A DNA stretch of 64,000 nucleotides from contig CP136893.1 of NCBI GenBank assembly GCA_034359265.1, forward strand, positions 27,040,001 through 27,104,000. Reading direction: 5' to 3'. Shown here one piece after another: positions 21,662 through 33,223 of this stretch. The DNA is from Canna indica (lineage: Eukaryota; Streptophyta; Magnoliopsida; Zingiberales; Cannaceae). The translations under genes were made by a program, and so were the position numbers. The number at the start of each line of letters is the position of its first letter. Position 1 is the first letter of the stretch. A model generated the notes under the pieces. The model was not told where the DNA came from. It saw only the letters and a list, made by a program, of their open reading frames with translations, and made no database searches.

Positions 21662-24600
21662 ATGGCCGACGGTATCGCCTCGGCTACTCTACAACCATGC
21701 ATGGATCTTACATCCTGGGTTCTTCAGTCTGATTCCTGTTTCCACTGCAGAGTACGAGGAGGCGTTGAATTGCTTGTCCTCCCTCATCACCCGTCGCACG
21801 AGAGCTAATCGATCGAACAAGGGCGACGGTTTCGATTTGATGTTTGACTATCTAAAGGTTTCCTTGTTCTTGATGCTCTTTCCTTTCTGTACTTTCTCAG
21901 GTTTCCTTTTCGGGTCTTAACATCTGTATCTTTTTAGATGCTGGAGCTGGAAAACGCGATTTCCCAACTTAAGGTTATCCATGTTGCTGGTACCAAAGGA
22001 AAGGTTGAAGCTTTCATTCTCACTTCTCAGGCTTTTTTTTCTTTTTTTGCCTTCTGAATACGATTCTATCAGCGTTGTTTATACTTGATGATGCAGGGTT
22101 CGACGTGCGCTTTCACCGAATCTATTCTTCGGTCTTGTGGATTCCGCACTGGATTATTCACATCTCCTCACCTGATCGATGTTAGGGAGCGGTTCCGTCT
22201 TGATGGGTAATGCTCTCAGCTCCGATCCGTTGTTCATGCCGAGGCATCAGTTTTTTTTAATAAAAAAATCGAACACAATTGCACGATCTTATCCTTGACT
22301 ATTTCGATGTTCACAAGCTATAGGTCTATACAACATATTGTAACTGTTTTGCTTGCATTATAGTTTAATGGGATGCGAATGTATTCTTATACTTGCGAAC
22401 CTTCTCTTTGTATGTTTGGTCGATATTTAGCAGGTGGTATTGATATTGCTTTGTTTTATTTATGAGACTCTAGGGTAGAAGTTTCCGAAAAGAAGTTTTT
22501 GGAGTATTTTTGGTGGTGTTGGAATAGATTCCAGGTATACCCATTTACTTCTGAACCAAGCTATATTTATTTTTCCTCAAGTTTGATTTAGATATTAAGC
22601 ATTAATTTGGGTACTTTGATTCAGTTTTGTTCAACATTGGTTTTTATCTGGCAATTTTACGTCTGAAACATTATCTATAATCTAATTTAAGCCACACGAA
22701 AAACCTCTTCTTTGTTGCACCATTCTTCTAGCTTCTGCACTGATGTGCTCATCAAACAATAATATTTGCTTGACCAAGTAAAGCATTGCTCTATTTGTTT
22801 TATCCTGCAGGAAAAAACTGGTGATGATGTACCAATGCCAAACTATTTTCGGTTCCTTACCCTTCTTGGATTTAAGATATTCTCAGCAGAGAAGGTTAAA
22901 TTCACATTCCTTTTCAATATGTTGGCTCCTTCTCATCATAAATTTATATTCCAATCTTCATATTATTTGTTGCTTTCACCTGGCTTATGAGCCTAATTCC
23001 AGAAAATAGATGCTTTGTGAGTTGAAATGGAAACATCTATATACTTGGAGATGTTTTGCCTAACTTGTATACAATGTATCAACTATGAACAATCTTATCT
23101 AACATTTTCTCATGCATGAGTAGATTTTGAATTTTTGTAAATAAATAAATAGATAAATATATCTATAACAGGAAAAGGCCTTCTAGTAGTGCAAAGAAGC
23201 TCTTTGTTCGATAGTTTTCCTATCTAATTTTCCTTTCCAATTATCACATGTATTACTGTTAACTATTGCTGTTTTGTTCTACTTGTTAATGATTCGACTA
23301 ACTTTATATTCTAAGATCCCCCCTCAAGCTAGATTAAATTTGAAGAGTGCACTAAATCACTAGAGTGCAAAGAGTAGAGAGTAAAAAAGTAAGAGAAAGC
23401 AATCAGAAGATCATGTGCTTATCTGAATATAAGCTCAGGCATGAGTAATATGCACATAACAAGAATTATAGGGGTAGGTCCCAAGCTCGCAACCTATGCT
23501 TTCATACCATGTTGGATTTGATTGCTTACCAGTAATCCAAAAGCTCAAGCGATTAGCAAGGCTTTATTTATACTATGTTGTAACACTACTTAGTATAATT
23601 GAGAATAGAGCTAGCCAGCTAGGCGATGACTTGTTTATAGTTCAAGAACTATTGATATTAGCTTAGATTTGAAACTTCTGCTAGATGTTAGCTAGCTAGA
23701 TAATTGAACAAAAAGTCTCTGAATGTCTAAAGGAACCTGAAAGATTATGATGGAATGGTCCTTTCACTATGATGGTGCATTCGAGTTTAGTCCACTTGGA
23801 CTTTGTTGATGAACATGCTGAAATTGTGCATCATCTATTTCTTCATCACATAGTAACATGCCACAACATACAGTGTTTCTGATGCTAAGCCTAGAATGAA
23901 GAGGTATATTACATTGACTATGATTTTCTGTTATGGATGAAGCAGGTAGATGTTGCTATTATGGAAGTTGGTTTGGGAGGAAAGTTTGATCCAACGAATG
24001 TGGTAATTACTGAAAATTTTTACCATGTGTTTCTGCCTTAGAAAACTGAAGGCCAAGTTGTACTTGTGGAATATTTTATATATTATTCTTAAATTTTACC
24101 ATCATTTTCAGGTGCAAGATCCAATAGTTTGTGGAATAACCTCCTTGGGTTATGACCATATGGAAATTCTTGGTTAGTCCTTCTCCATTTGAGAATAAAA
24201 TGCAAACATTTAAAGCCAATACATTGATAGATCAAATGATGTGGTGGGATATTCCCTACTTTCCTACGAGGAAGCATAAGGATTTATTTCATTTGTGGGT
24301 TCTTTTAGTACATCCTACCAATAATTGGACCTGCACCTGTAATATTCATAGTTCACTACTGAGATAGTTTCTTTCCAGGTGTAATTTTTTTTAAGGGAAA
24401 AATCAGGGAAAAAGGAGGGAAGAGAAAACTCAGGGGAAAAAGGAAGGTTTACCATAATAAAAACATCAGAAACTAGCAATATTACTTGACATTCTAGTTT
24501 TACATTGACCTTGCAAACATATTTGGGAGGTGTCTTAACTGCTGTTAAGGGATACCAAAAGTAAAATTAGGATAGACAAAACTAGTTGTTTTCAAAGTAG

Positions 24601-27600
24601 AGGAAGATTGCAATGGGGACACAGGGTACATGGTTTAGCGTTTGTTAGCCTTATCTACTGTCAAGACAATATAACAGTTTCTGGTATATGGAAACAATGA
24701 AGACTATAATAACCTTGGATGCTCTATTTTTTCTTCAAACCCTAGAAACCATCCTATAGGTTCTGCCTAGATCTTTTAAAAATCTTAACCACAGGGATGC
24801 TGACTTAGAGATTTATATATGTAAAATAGAGCTCAACATTCATGTCGATGGCTGTGTAAATTTTTTTAGCACCAGAAATGCAAGATATAGATCCAACATT
24901 ATGCATTTTGAGTTAGTCTGTCTCCAAGTTTAATGCTATTAAGATAATATGACTAAATTGTCTTATTTTTGACTGTACCATGATCAGGATATACTCTGAG
25001 AGAAATTGCTGGAGAGAAAGCTGGCATCTTCAAGGTTTTTTGATTGCTAACTTATTTCTCTATTAAACAGGGCACATTATGTCAGAAGACAAATGTGTAC
25101 GCCTTATTTTTAAGTCCACATTTTTTCATTTTACTTGACACAGAAAGGAATTCCTGCATATACTGTGCCTCAGTCTGAAGAAGCAATGCATGCACTAGAA
25201 GATAAGGCATCTCAATTAGGTGTAAGTGGCCTTCTTATTATTGTAGATATATGGATAACCATGATATTGCACACTAACTTGGATGTTAATCTTTTGATAT
25301 TGTATGGAAACAAATTACAATTTTATTTATGTCATTATAGGTTCCTTTTCAAGTGGCTTTGCCTTTAGATCCCAAACTACTGAAAGATGAACATCTGGGT
25401 CTCCATGGAGAGCATCAATTTATAAATGCTGGCCTTGCTATTGCTTTATCGAGTCTTTGGCTTAGAAGAACAGGAAATTTGAAAGACATGCTTATAAATG
25501 AAAATGTGAGTGATCTTTTTATTTTCCTCTTTTCCATCGTTAAAGAAGCACCACTTAATATTTGCATTTGAAATCAGACTTTACCTGCACAATTTATCAG
25601 AGGCTTGTCAAGGGTTAATTTGGAAGGACGAGCACAGGTTGTTCCTGATCCACTTGTGCAAGTACATAACTCCAGCCATGGAGGCTTGATTTTCTACCTT
25701 GATGGAGCCCATAGCCCTGAAAGCCTAGAGGTGTGTGCAAAATGGTTTTCGTGTGCTATAGATGAAAATACTCACCATTTAGAAGAACCTCATGAGAATC
25801 ACCCTAATAGACAGGTAAGTTATTATTTATAGTTTTTTACTTCCAACATTACTTGGCTAGAATAACAAATGATACCTTCCATACACTTATTTAAGAGTTT
25901 CTCTAATAGGGAGAGGAGGAGAACCTACAGGTACTTCTCTTCAACTGCATGTCCGTGAGAGATCCTCAGCTCTTGCTGCCACGTCTAGTGAATACTTGTG
26001 CTCAGAACGGTATGTCAAATGAGGTGGAACACTTTTCATATTTGGATTTTATTTTTTTGTTTAAAACTCATTCTTGGAGGTGGTATAGAGGCATCCTTTC
26101 TTACTCAGATCAACATAGTTGATGGGCTTTTCTTAAGTAAACCTGGTAGTAAAGCATGCAGTTCTGTTAAATATGTGAATTATACTTTTTTCCTTGTGGA
26201 AGGTAATTTTTAGAATATACAACTGATTTCAGAATATAAAAACATGTTCATTTTAGGTCTGGGAAATCATTACTATGTACTACCTTCAGAGTTTGCACTC
26301 TTAAGTAGTTGAATGATATCTCTAAGTAGTTGCAACAGGACAACTTGGATGTTGGGAGTGGACAGGACACTTTCCATAAAGAAGCTATAAATGGTTGTTT
26401 TGTGAATCCAGATTTCCCACACATTAGCATGGCACATGCTAAGAATTCACCAATTGACAGTACACAATAACTTTGAGGTGTCCAACTCCATAAACAGATC
26501 TGGTCCTTGCCACAAAGAAGCTATAGTTTTGATGCATCCAGATCTTCCTATCATATGATTACTTCATCCTTTCTACTATAAACTAACAATTGGCATTATG
26601 AAATAACTTATCAGGGGTGAAATTCCACAAGGCCATCTTTGTACCAAACCAATCAGTATATTACAAGGTTACTTTTCATTCATCTCCACCAACTGAACCT
26701 GAGCAAGTTGACCTATCATGGCAACAAACACTACAGGAAGTGTGGAACAACCTACATCAAAATGAACAAGGTACTGCAATTTCTTTCATATTTCACAGAG
26801 GACTTAGATTTCTAAATACCTTAGAAACATGCAGGTTGCAGCAGTTCAGTATTTCCTTCGATCCCATCAGCTATTAAGTGGCTTAGGGAAAATGCCCAAC
26901 AGAGCAGACCAATTCAATTTCAGGTATGAGGTTAACTTTGCTTCGGGATATCATAATGCAGAACTGAGAAAAGGGAAGGAGTTGAGAGAAGCTAAGAACT
27001 TAGTTCTCATTGTAGATTCAAGGGGGGTAGAACCAAAAATTATAATTTGGGTGGAGAGGGGGGTTCACACGTTCACTTATTTATACTAAAAAGTAAATAT
27101 ATTTGAGGGGCTTATATATAACTATGCGTGGACCAACTAGCCCCTCACTAGAGATTAGAGAGAGGCGGTCCTCCATTACCCCCCACAGTCAGCTAGTTTA
27201 CAATATTTAAAGATTTGGACCAACCAAACTTAGGAATCAGTAAACAAGGAAATAAATAAAAAGGAAGTTTGAATCAATGCAAACTTTATTCAAATAGGAA
27301 CCTTAAATCATATATGAATTAGGCTCTAAAATTGAACTTTAAATTGGGGAATTTCCTAATTTGAGATTTGATTGAATCATTTTCCTCATTCTTCCCATTG
27401 GGAAAAGCTCTGTTATGATGATTTTGAATGAAAATGTCGACTAAAATGACGAATATGAGTATGGAGTAGATGATCACCATTAGGAGGATCTTTTGATGGC
27501 GGAGTTCAATCTCTTGATTGAACCAACAGGTTATTCAATGTCTAATCACAAAGCTCGCCTTCCATAATCCACGAACCATCTATATTTGGTTCTCTTCCAG

Positions 27601-30600
27601 AGAACAAGATAACATGTGTGCAGCCTTGCGGAGTGAGAACTGTCTCTGTGTCAATAGGGGCTTTGTAATATTTACCCTTCTAAAAATTGTGTATTTAGTA
27701 TTTACCCCTAACATCATACTTCATATATATCCTTGCAAAGATTTAAATCATTGTAAATACCATTGTTGTTACTATCCATCATATAAACTTAAGAGTTAAA
27801 ATTATCTAATTATTACCTAATTGATTACCAATGACAATTCCAATAATTTCAATAATATAACTATTTAGTACCTAACCCTTTTCATTATACATAAACTACT
27901 TTATTATCTTTTTCATATATGGATAATTTCTTTTAACTTTATCTCCATCCATAAAATAGTGCTACTATATATAATTTTAATCTATAACAATCATGATAAT
28001 TTACTATATTAATCATTAAAAAAATTAAGAAAATTCAATGCATATATTAACAAAACATAATGATAATTTTATTATATTAATTATGTTATTTTTTGTTTAA
28101 CTATATTATTTTTAATGGATAGTTAAATATTTATTCTAGAAACAAAACATTTTTTTAATTACACAAAAGAAAATTTTCATAAATTATTTACTCAATGTTG
28201 AAATTAATGAAGTAATCATAATAGTAATTCTTATTTATAATTTGTAATTTAGAAATGTACAGAAAACATAAATATAAAATTTTAACATAATTAATAATTG
28301 TATATATGTATATACATGTAGTACTTATTGTATATATGTATATACATGTAGTACTTATTGTATATATGTATATACATAAATTTTATAGTTTGGTAAATAT
28401 GTATGAAAATCTTAAATCTATAAGGATATATATGAAAATTATTAAGTTTAGAGGGATATATACATACTATTTTCAAGAGGGTAATAATGTAAGTTTGTAG
28501 TTTACCATCACAATGTTAACGACAAAGCAACAAAAGTTATGTCTAGTGGACAAACAACCACATCTGCCTCAAGGCTCTTTAGGCTCGAATTATCTTGGCT
28601 TCGGTCCCCCACTTTCATCAGCATAATCACAACGGCTTGGAATCACAATGAGTTTGGAAGCTCAGCAATCTCAAGGTGGACTACTCGTTGGAGGGCGCTC
28701 AGAAAAATCATAAGGCAATGGCAATCTTTGCATTACAAAGACTAATAGGAGACGGAAGGATCTTGAAAGTTCAGTAGACAACCAGCAAGCATACTCTTCA
28801 CAACTCTCTTAGGAAGAGAAAAGAATACTAAGCAAAAAAGTAATTTCTTCCATTAGTGTGCTTCCGTTTCCAAAAAACAAAACTGGATCCAATCCTTTGA
28901 TACAGCACATGGACCGGTCTTTGATTCAGATAGCATCAAAAGAGAATTCAGAAATTTCTATGTCAACCTTCTTGGTCAACATACAACTCCACTCCTTAAC
29001 ATTTACTGGTCATCCTTGAACTTTGAGCATCTTTGGCAGCTTAACTCCCTTGATGTGCCCTTTCTGCTGGATGAGATTCATCTTGCCATTCGTGCCATGG
29101 GCGCTATCAAAGCTCTGAGGCCGGACGGACTAATCAATGAGTTCTTTCTCTCGTGTTGGGAACTAATCAAAACGGACGTCTTAGCAATCTTCAATGAATT
29201 GTTTCATAACTGTCAATGATGTCAGAGTGCTTCGGGATTGCATCAGGGCTCGTGGCCAACCCCGAAAGACCTGCCTAGTTCACCTTCAGGGAAATAGGGA
29301 AATTCGGTGCTTATTTGTTCAAGTCTTTTTGGATGTTCAGTTGGGTCTTTTCCTTTGAAATATCTCGGCCTTCCATTGAGAATTCGCAAGGTCCACAAGG
29401 AGGACTCGTGCTCAGTGCTACTCATTAACCTCGAGTTTAGTGGATAGAGAGGCAGTTTGCTCTCTTGTGCGGGGTGTTTAACACTTATTAACAACACCAT
29501 TACAAGCAATCGAGGATATATGCTATCAATCTTTAAAGTGCTGACATGGGTCGGAGCCGACTCAGATTCTGCTTGGGGTAAATGTGGAATTAGTTGGGAT
29601 AAACTTACTTGCCCATGTGAAGATGGGGGTTTGGGCATCCTCAACCTAGAGGTTCACAACCTTGCCCATTTAGGTAGGTGGTTGTGGAAATACTTCTTGT
29701 GCTCCGACCTTCTTTGGGCTGACATCATTAGGGGCACCACAAATGGAAACTATAGATGGTTTGGCAATGGGAAACTTAGACAATCTTTGACAATTTAGAA
29801 AGGAGTTATCTTGTTACAAGAGATATCTATGTCATGTGTCTTCTACAGGGTGGGAAGGAGGGCTGATATACAATTGTGGCTTGAGCCTTGGTGTGGCAGC
29901 TTGCCCCTGTCCCAACGATTCTCTCACTTGTTAGATTTGCGGCGGATAAAACAATCTCCATTGAGAATGCTAGAGAATTGGGCGATTCTAGCTTGCCCCT
30001 GCCCAACGATTCTCTCACTTGTTATATTTTTTCAATTCCTCAATGATGTTTTAACTCAAAGGTTTATTCTTGAAGTAATTCCATCCATCATCCTTCAGAA
30101 CATGTCATGTAATTCATTATAAAATATGTCACCTTACCTTTTCTTAGCAAACAGAGTAATCCTACGACTCCAACTGTGATCTTCAAGGTTGCGATGGAGC
30201 AGCCTTAGTGTATCAAGGCTAATCCTCCAATCAATTAATATACCAATAATGATGGTAATGCCAAGGATGTGATTTAAGCTTTTTGATGAAATGACAAAGG
30301 TCGAAGGCTTAGGAAAACAATCTTAATTATAACTAGTATGTGGTTGACAGGATTGTAGCAAATGATTTGCAAAGTAGGAGTATTGAGTAACCTCTGTTTG
30401 TTAGAGTTTTCTTTCTCTTTCTCTTCTTTTGATTTGCAAGGTAGGAGTATTGAGTAATCTTTCTTCGCCAAAGTTTTCTTTCTCTTTCTCATTTTTCTCT
30501 TTTTTTTTGTGTATCAATCCTTCCCTTGTACATAACTTTCGTATCCCAGCATTACGTTCTTCTCTTCTTCTTTTAATCTTTTTTGAGGAAAAACATATTG

Positions 30601-31377
30601 TGTTCAATTCAGAAATACATGTAAAGGGGGAGAAAGAGAGAACAAAAGGAAAGTAGAATACAATAAAATGGTATATACAGGGAACTATCAAGATCCAAAG
30701 TTATGGGTTCTCAAGAACACCCGCAAAAATAGCCGTGGACATCACAAGGGAGACACACCCTCCCCTTAGATCTTCAAACAAAAAGTGCCAGTTCGAGAGG
30801 AGTAGATGAACTTTATGTAAGATGGCAATCCTGCCTTGGATCTAACTCCACTTCAAAAGCTAGCTCAAGTGAGAGGATTGCCCAATCTATTTAAAGACTA
30901 TCTAGATCACAACCTCAACCAATGTGAGACTTTAATAAACCCCGTCTTGCATCGCCCATGGCTCCCAGGTCATTGGGAATAAAGTCATCCTCAAGTAAGA
31001 GAGGAAAATTTTTCAGCCTTCCAGTGCGAAGATGCAGGTGCCGAATAAATGGTCAGCCTTCCGGTATTATGGTTTTTTCTTAAAGTAATTTCTGTTTGAC
31101 AACTGATCGCCGTCGGAACTCAAAAGATAAAAAAAATAATGGAAACAACAGCAATTGTTTATCCCACGTCCTGGACGAATATTTTAATTCCAAGAGTTGG
31201 TCATTATGATGATTATGTTCATACTTGCAATTTTTTTTCAAATAATTTTTTATGTTCATTTTAAAGGATATTGGAAGATTAACTTAATATGATCATGATA
31301 ATCTTTTTATCTTTCAGGTTCTGGTAACTGGTTCCTTGCATCTTGTGGGTGATGTGCTGAAATTAATTAAGCAATGA
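21662..31377 (+). CDS. FPGS: Folylpolyglutamate synthase, 16 coding exons
   Basis: Adds gamma-linked glutamates to tetrahydrofolates using ATP (Mur-ligase fold). Exons: 21662-21671, 21751-21857, 21938-22003, 22097-22206, 22474-22534, 22811-22894, 23946-24002, 24112-24172, 24988-25034, 25144-25221, 25341-25505, 25578-25814, 25910-26009, 26615-26770, 26835-26923, 31318-31377. All introns are GT-AG and phases agree: 495 aa. Motifs: P-loop GTKGKGST (57-64, split by an intron), TSPHL (83-87), [11 protein letters not shown] (154-164), YDHMEILG (179-186), EKAGIFK (195-201), LEGRAQVV (297-304), DGAHSPES (324-331), [14 protein letters not shown] near the C-terminus. The start is the 10-nt exon ATGGCCGACG, which turns the next exon into [12 protein letters not shown]; no other in-frame ATG exists. 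With no transit peptide it resembles the cytosolic isoform, though upstream exons cannot be excluded. The last intron (4394 bp) holds a LINE relic. Confidence 0.95.
28297..28376. repeat. 30-bp tandem repeat in the last intron of FPGS
   Basis: Unit TTGTATATATGTATATACAT plus GTAGTACTTA, 2.7 copies. Each unit contains the near-palindrome GTATATATGTATATAC. Confidence 0.8.
28530..30122 (+). mobile_element. Broken L1-type LINE within the last intron of FPGS
   Basis: Pieces of a LINE ORF2 lie in order in shifting + frames. At 29016-29219 is the N-terminal reverse-transcriptase region ([31 protein letters not shown]). Near 29320-29400 is [17 protein letters not shown]; at 29560-29660 [17 protein letters not shown] and LGRWLWKY; at 29840-29920 the post-RT segment ([19 protein letters not shown]). 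The central RT with the catalytic Asp-Asp pair is missing between about 29218 and 29320. The relic is in the same orientation as FPGS. It is not functional. Confidence 0.75.
30364..30497. repeat. 67-bp tandem duplication in the last intron
   Basis: TTTGCAAAGTAGGAGTATTG (30364) and TTTGCAAGGTAGGAGTATTG (30431) begin two adjacent copies, each ending in a TTTTCTTTCTCTTTCTC pyrimidine run. That run precedes more T/C-rich sequence. Confidence 0.75.
30836..30948 (-). mobile_element. Truncated TRIM LTR in the last intron of FPGS
   Basis: Minus-strand relative of the LTRs at 11514-12756 (AAAAGCTAGCTCAAG, AGGATTGCCCAATCTATTTA, CAACCTCAACCAATGTGAGA). The 5' part in + coordinates shows the CCTTGGATCTAACTCCAC variant shared with the outermost LTRs of that array. 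Both terminal dinucleotides are damaged. Confidence 0.75.
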
Positions 31378-32232
31378 CGCTTCCTCCATGACATTTCTTA
31401 ATAAGCTGAACGATGGTGTTTGGATTAACTGAATTTCCGCGAGATATTTCTCAGAAAACAAAACAAAACTACTGATGGGGATTCGGTCTACTTCCCCAAC
31501 TTTACTTTAAGGAACGTCTTTCTTACGCTAATAAATTGTATTTGATATTTAACTTTATAGCTCAAGAGGACTAAATGGTGGCTGATTCCAAGTTTCATGG
31601 AGACTCATTTAACATTGTCCCAATATATATTTACTATGTGGGTGTGATTTATGTAACTTTTATTTGAAAATTAAAGTAAACATACATAAAAGCAAAATGT
31701 ATGTGCGAAACAGATGCAATTAAAAAATTTCTTTACTCGCTCAATTCCGTTTTTAATAAACCAAATCAGACTACATTTTTTCAGGGTCAATCAAGCTCGA
31801 CCTATTCTTAAGAACATGAGTAATTTCTATGATCCAATTCACATTTTAATCAGACATAAATGGCAAGATGGCCTACTTACATAACCTTATAAATCAAATC
31901 TGTTAACTTTGTTGCTGCTCTAATTTTCAGTTTATCTGAAAATTTTGTTGGAGAAGACTGCTTACTTCTGCAAGACTGGCAAAATTTTTCTAGTCTGATG
32001 TAAAGAGCTGCCTTTTCTCTAACGATAGTGTTTTAATTCCTTTTCTGCGGGTAGTGTGCCAAGTCCTTATTATGATTTGTGTAGGTGCATTCAGGTGGAA
32101 ACAAATAACACTTGTATGAGCTCAGCTTGTAGTCTGGAAGATGTAAAATTTGAAGTGTTAGTGAAATCGAATAATACTATTCTCGGAGATATTGTCTGAT
32201 CGAATGAGACGTGGCCTCTGCTCTCTTTGTTA
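31378..32232. other. FPGS 3' flank, no gene seen
   Basis: Follows the TGA at 31375-31377. It presumably includes the FPGS 3' UTR, but several AATAAA-like hexamers exist and I cannot choose one. No other open frame, RNA or repeat is supported. Confidence 0.5.
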
Positions 32233-32392
32233 AAGTTCACGCTGCATATGTCCAATTCTGGATGTGAGAAAGATGTGTTAAAATTTCATATTGGTTAAAA
32301 ATATGATCAAAATAGTCTTTAAATAATTTGAACAATTATCTCCTTATAAATTAGCTTTTAGAGTGAGTTAGACCCACTAATTTCTTAACACC
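32233..32392 (+). mobile_element. TRIM fragment: internal part plus 3' LTR
   Basis: TTCACGCTGCATATGTCC... matches the TRIM internal region. It is followed by an LTR from TGTTAAAATTTCATATTGG (32275) to CTAATTTCTTAACA (32392). There is no primer-binding site after it, so this is a 3' LTR. Strongly diverged. Confidence 0.75.
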
Positions 32393-32550
32393 CTTGCCCA
32401 AGATGGTGATTAGAGTTTGATAGGTGTAGTGTTTGTTCAAATAAGTAATTTTCTTAAATCCGGATATGAAAATTCCATGAAACTGAATATGGCCTTTGAA
32501 ATTCCTAGAACTAGAATCAAATTCAAAAAATTCCCAAATATATTCATTCA

Positions 32551-32985
32551 TGGAAACTCTTGAAACACTTAAAATTCTTGAAAGTGATTATTTGACGAAG
32601 AAAATATATTCTAAAATCTTCAAAAATCATAAATTTTAAATTAGTAAATGAAATAAGTGAGACTCTGGAAAAGTTTCAAGAATTACTGAAACTCTTGAAA
32701 GTGGTTATTTGATCATGAAAATAAATCCTAAAATTCTCTAAAAATCACAGAAGTTTTAAATTAGTGAACAGAACGAGCTCCACAACTTGAATCAATAAAA
32801 TTGAGTGTCTACAAGAGTTTCACCAAAACTCTTGAAGTGACTCTTGAAATTGGTTATTTGACCATGAAAATATATCATAAAATTCTCAAAAATCACAATA
32901 ATTCTAAATCTGAATGGATGAAATGAGGTCCACAACTTGAATAAATAAAATTGAGTGTGTACAAGAGTTTAACCAAAATTTAGAT
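32551..32985. repeat. About 130-bp diverged tandem repeat, three copies
   Basis: Recurring blocks are ACTCTTGAAAGTG.TTATTTGA, ATGAAAATA.AT..TAAAATTCTC.AAAAATCACA and CCACAACTTGAATCAATAAAATTGAGTG, spaced about 120-150 bp apart. AT-rich; no coding potential. Confidence 0.65.
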
Positions 32986-33223
32986 TTTTTATAATTTTTT
33001 AAACTTTTAGAATGCATTTTTATACTCAAATGATCACTTTCAAAAGTTTCACTAAAAGAGTATATTGGGGATTTTTTGAATTCGATTTTGGTTCCAAAAA
33101 TTTCATAGATAATATTCAATTTCGGAGAATTGAGAGGATTTATATTCCAATTTAGGAAAATTAAAAGAAATTAGCTTAACTACAGGCTATCTACAGTAGC
33201 TATCACATCTCTCACATCTCAAT

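Noticed and set aside
21645..21920. Open frame from TTG at 21645 through the FPGS YEEAL exon as the N-terminus
   Set aside because: It has no ATG in frame and reads straight through the 79-nt intron and then past the donor at 21858.
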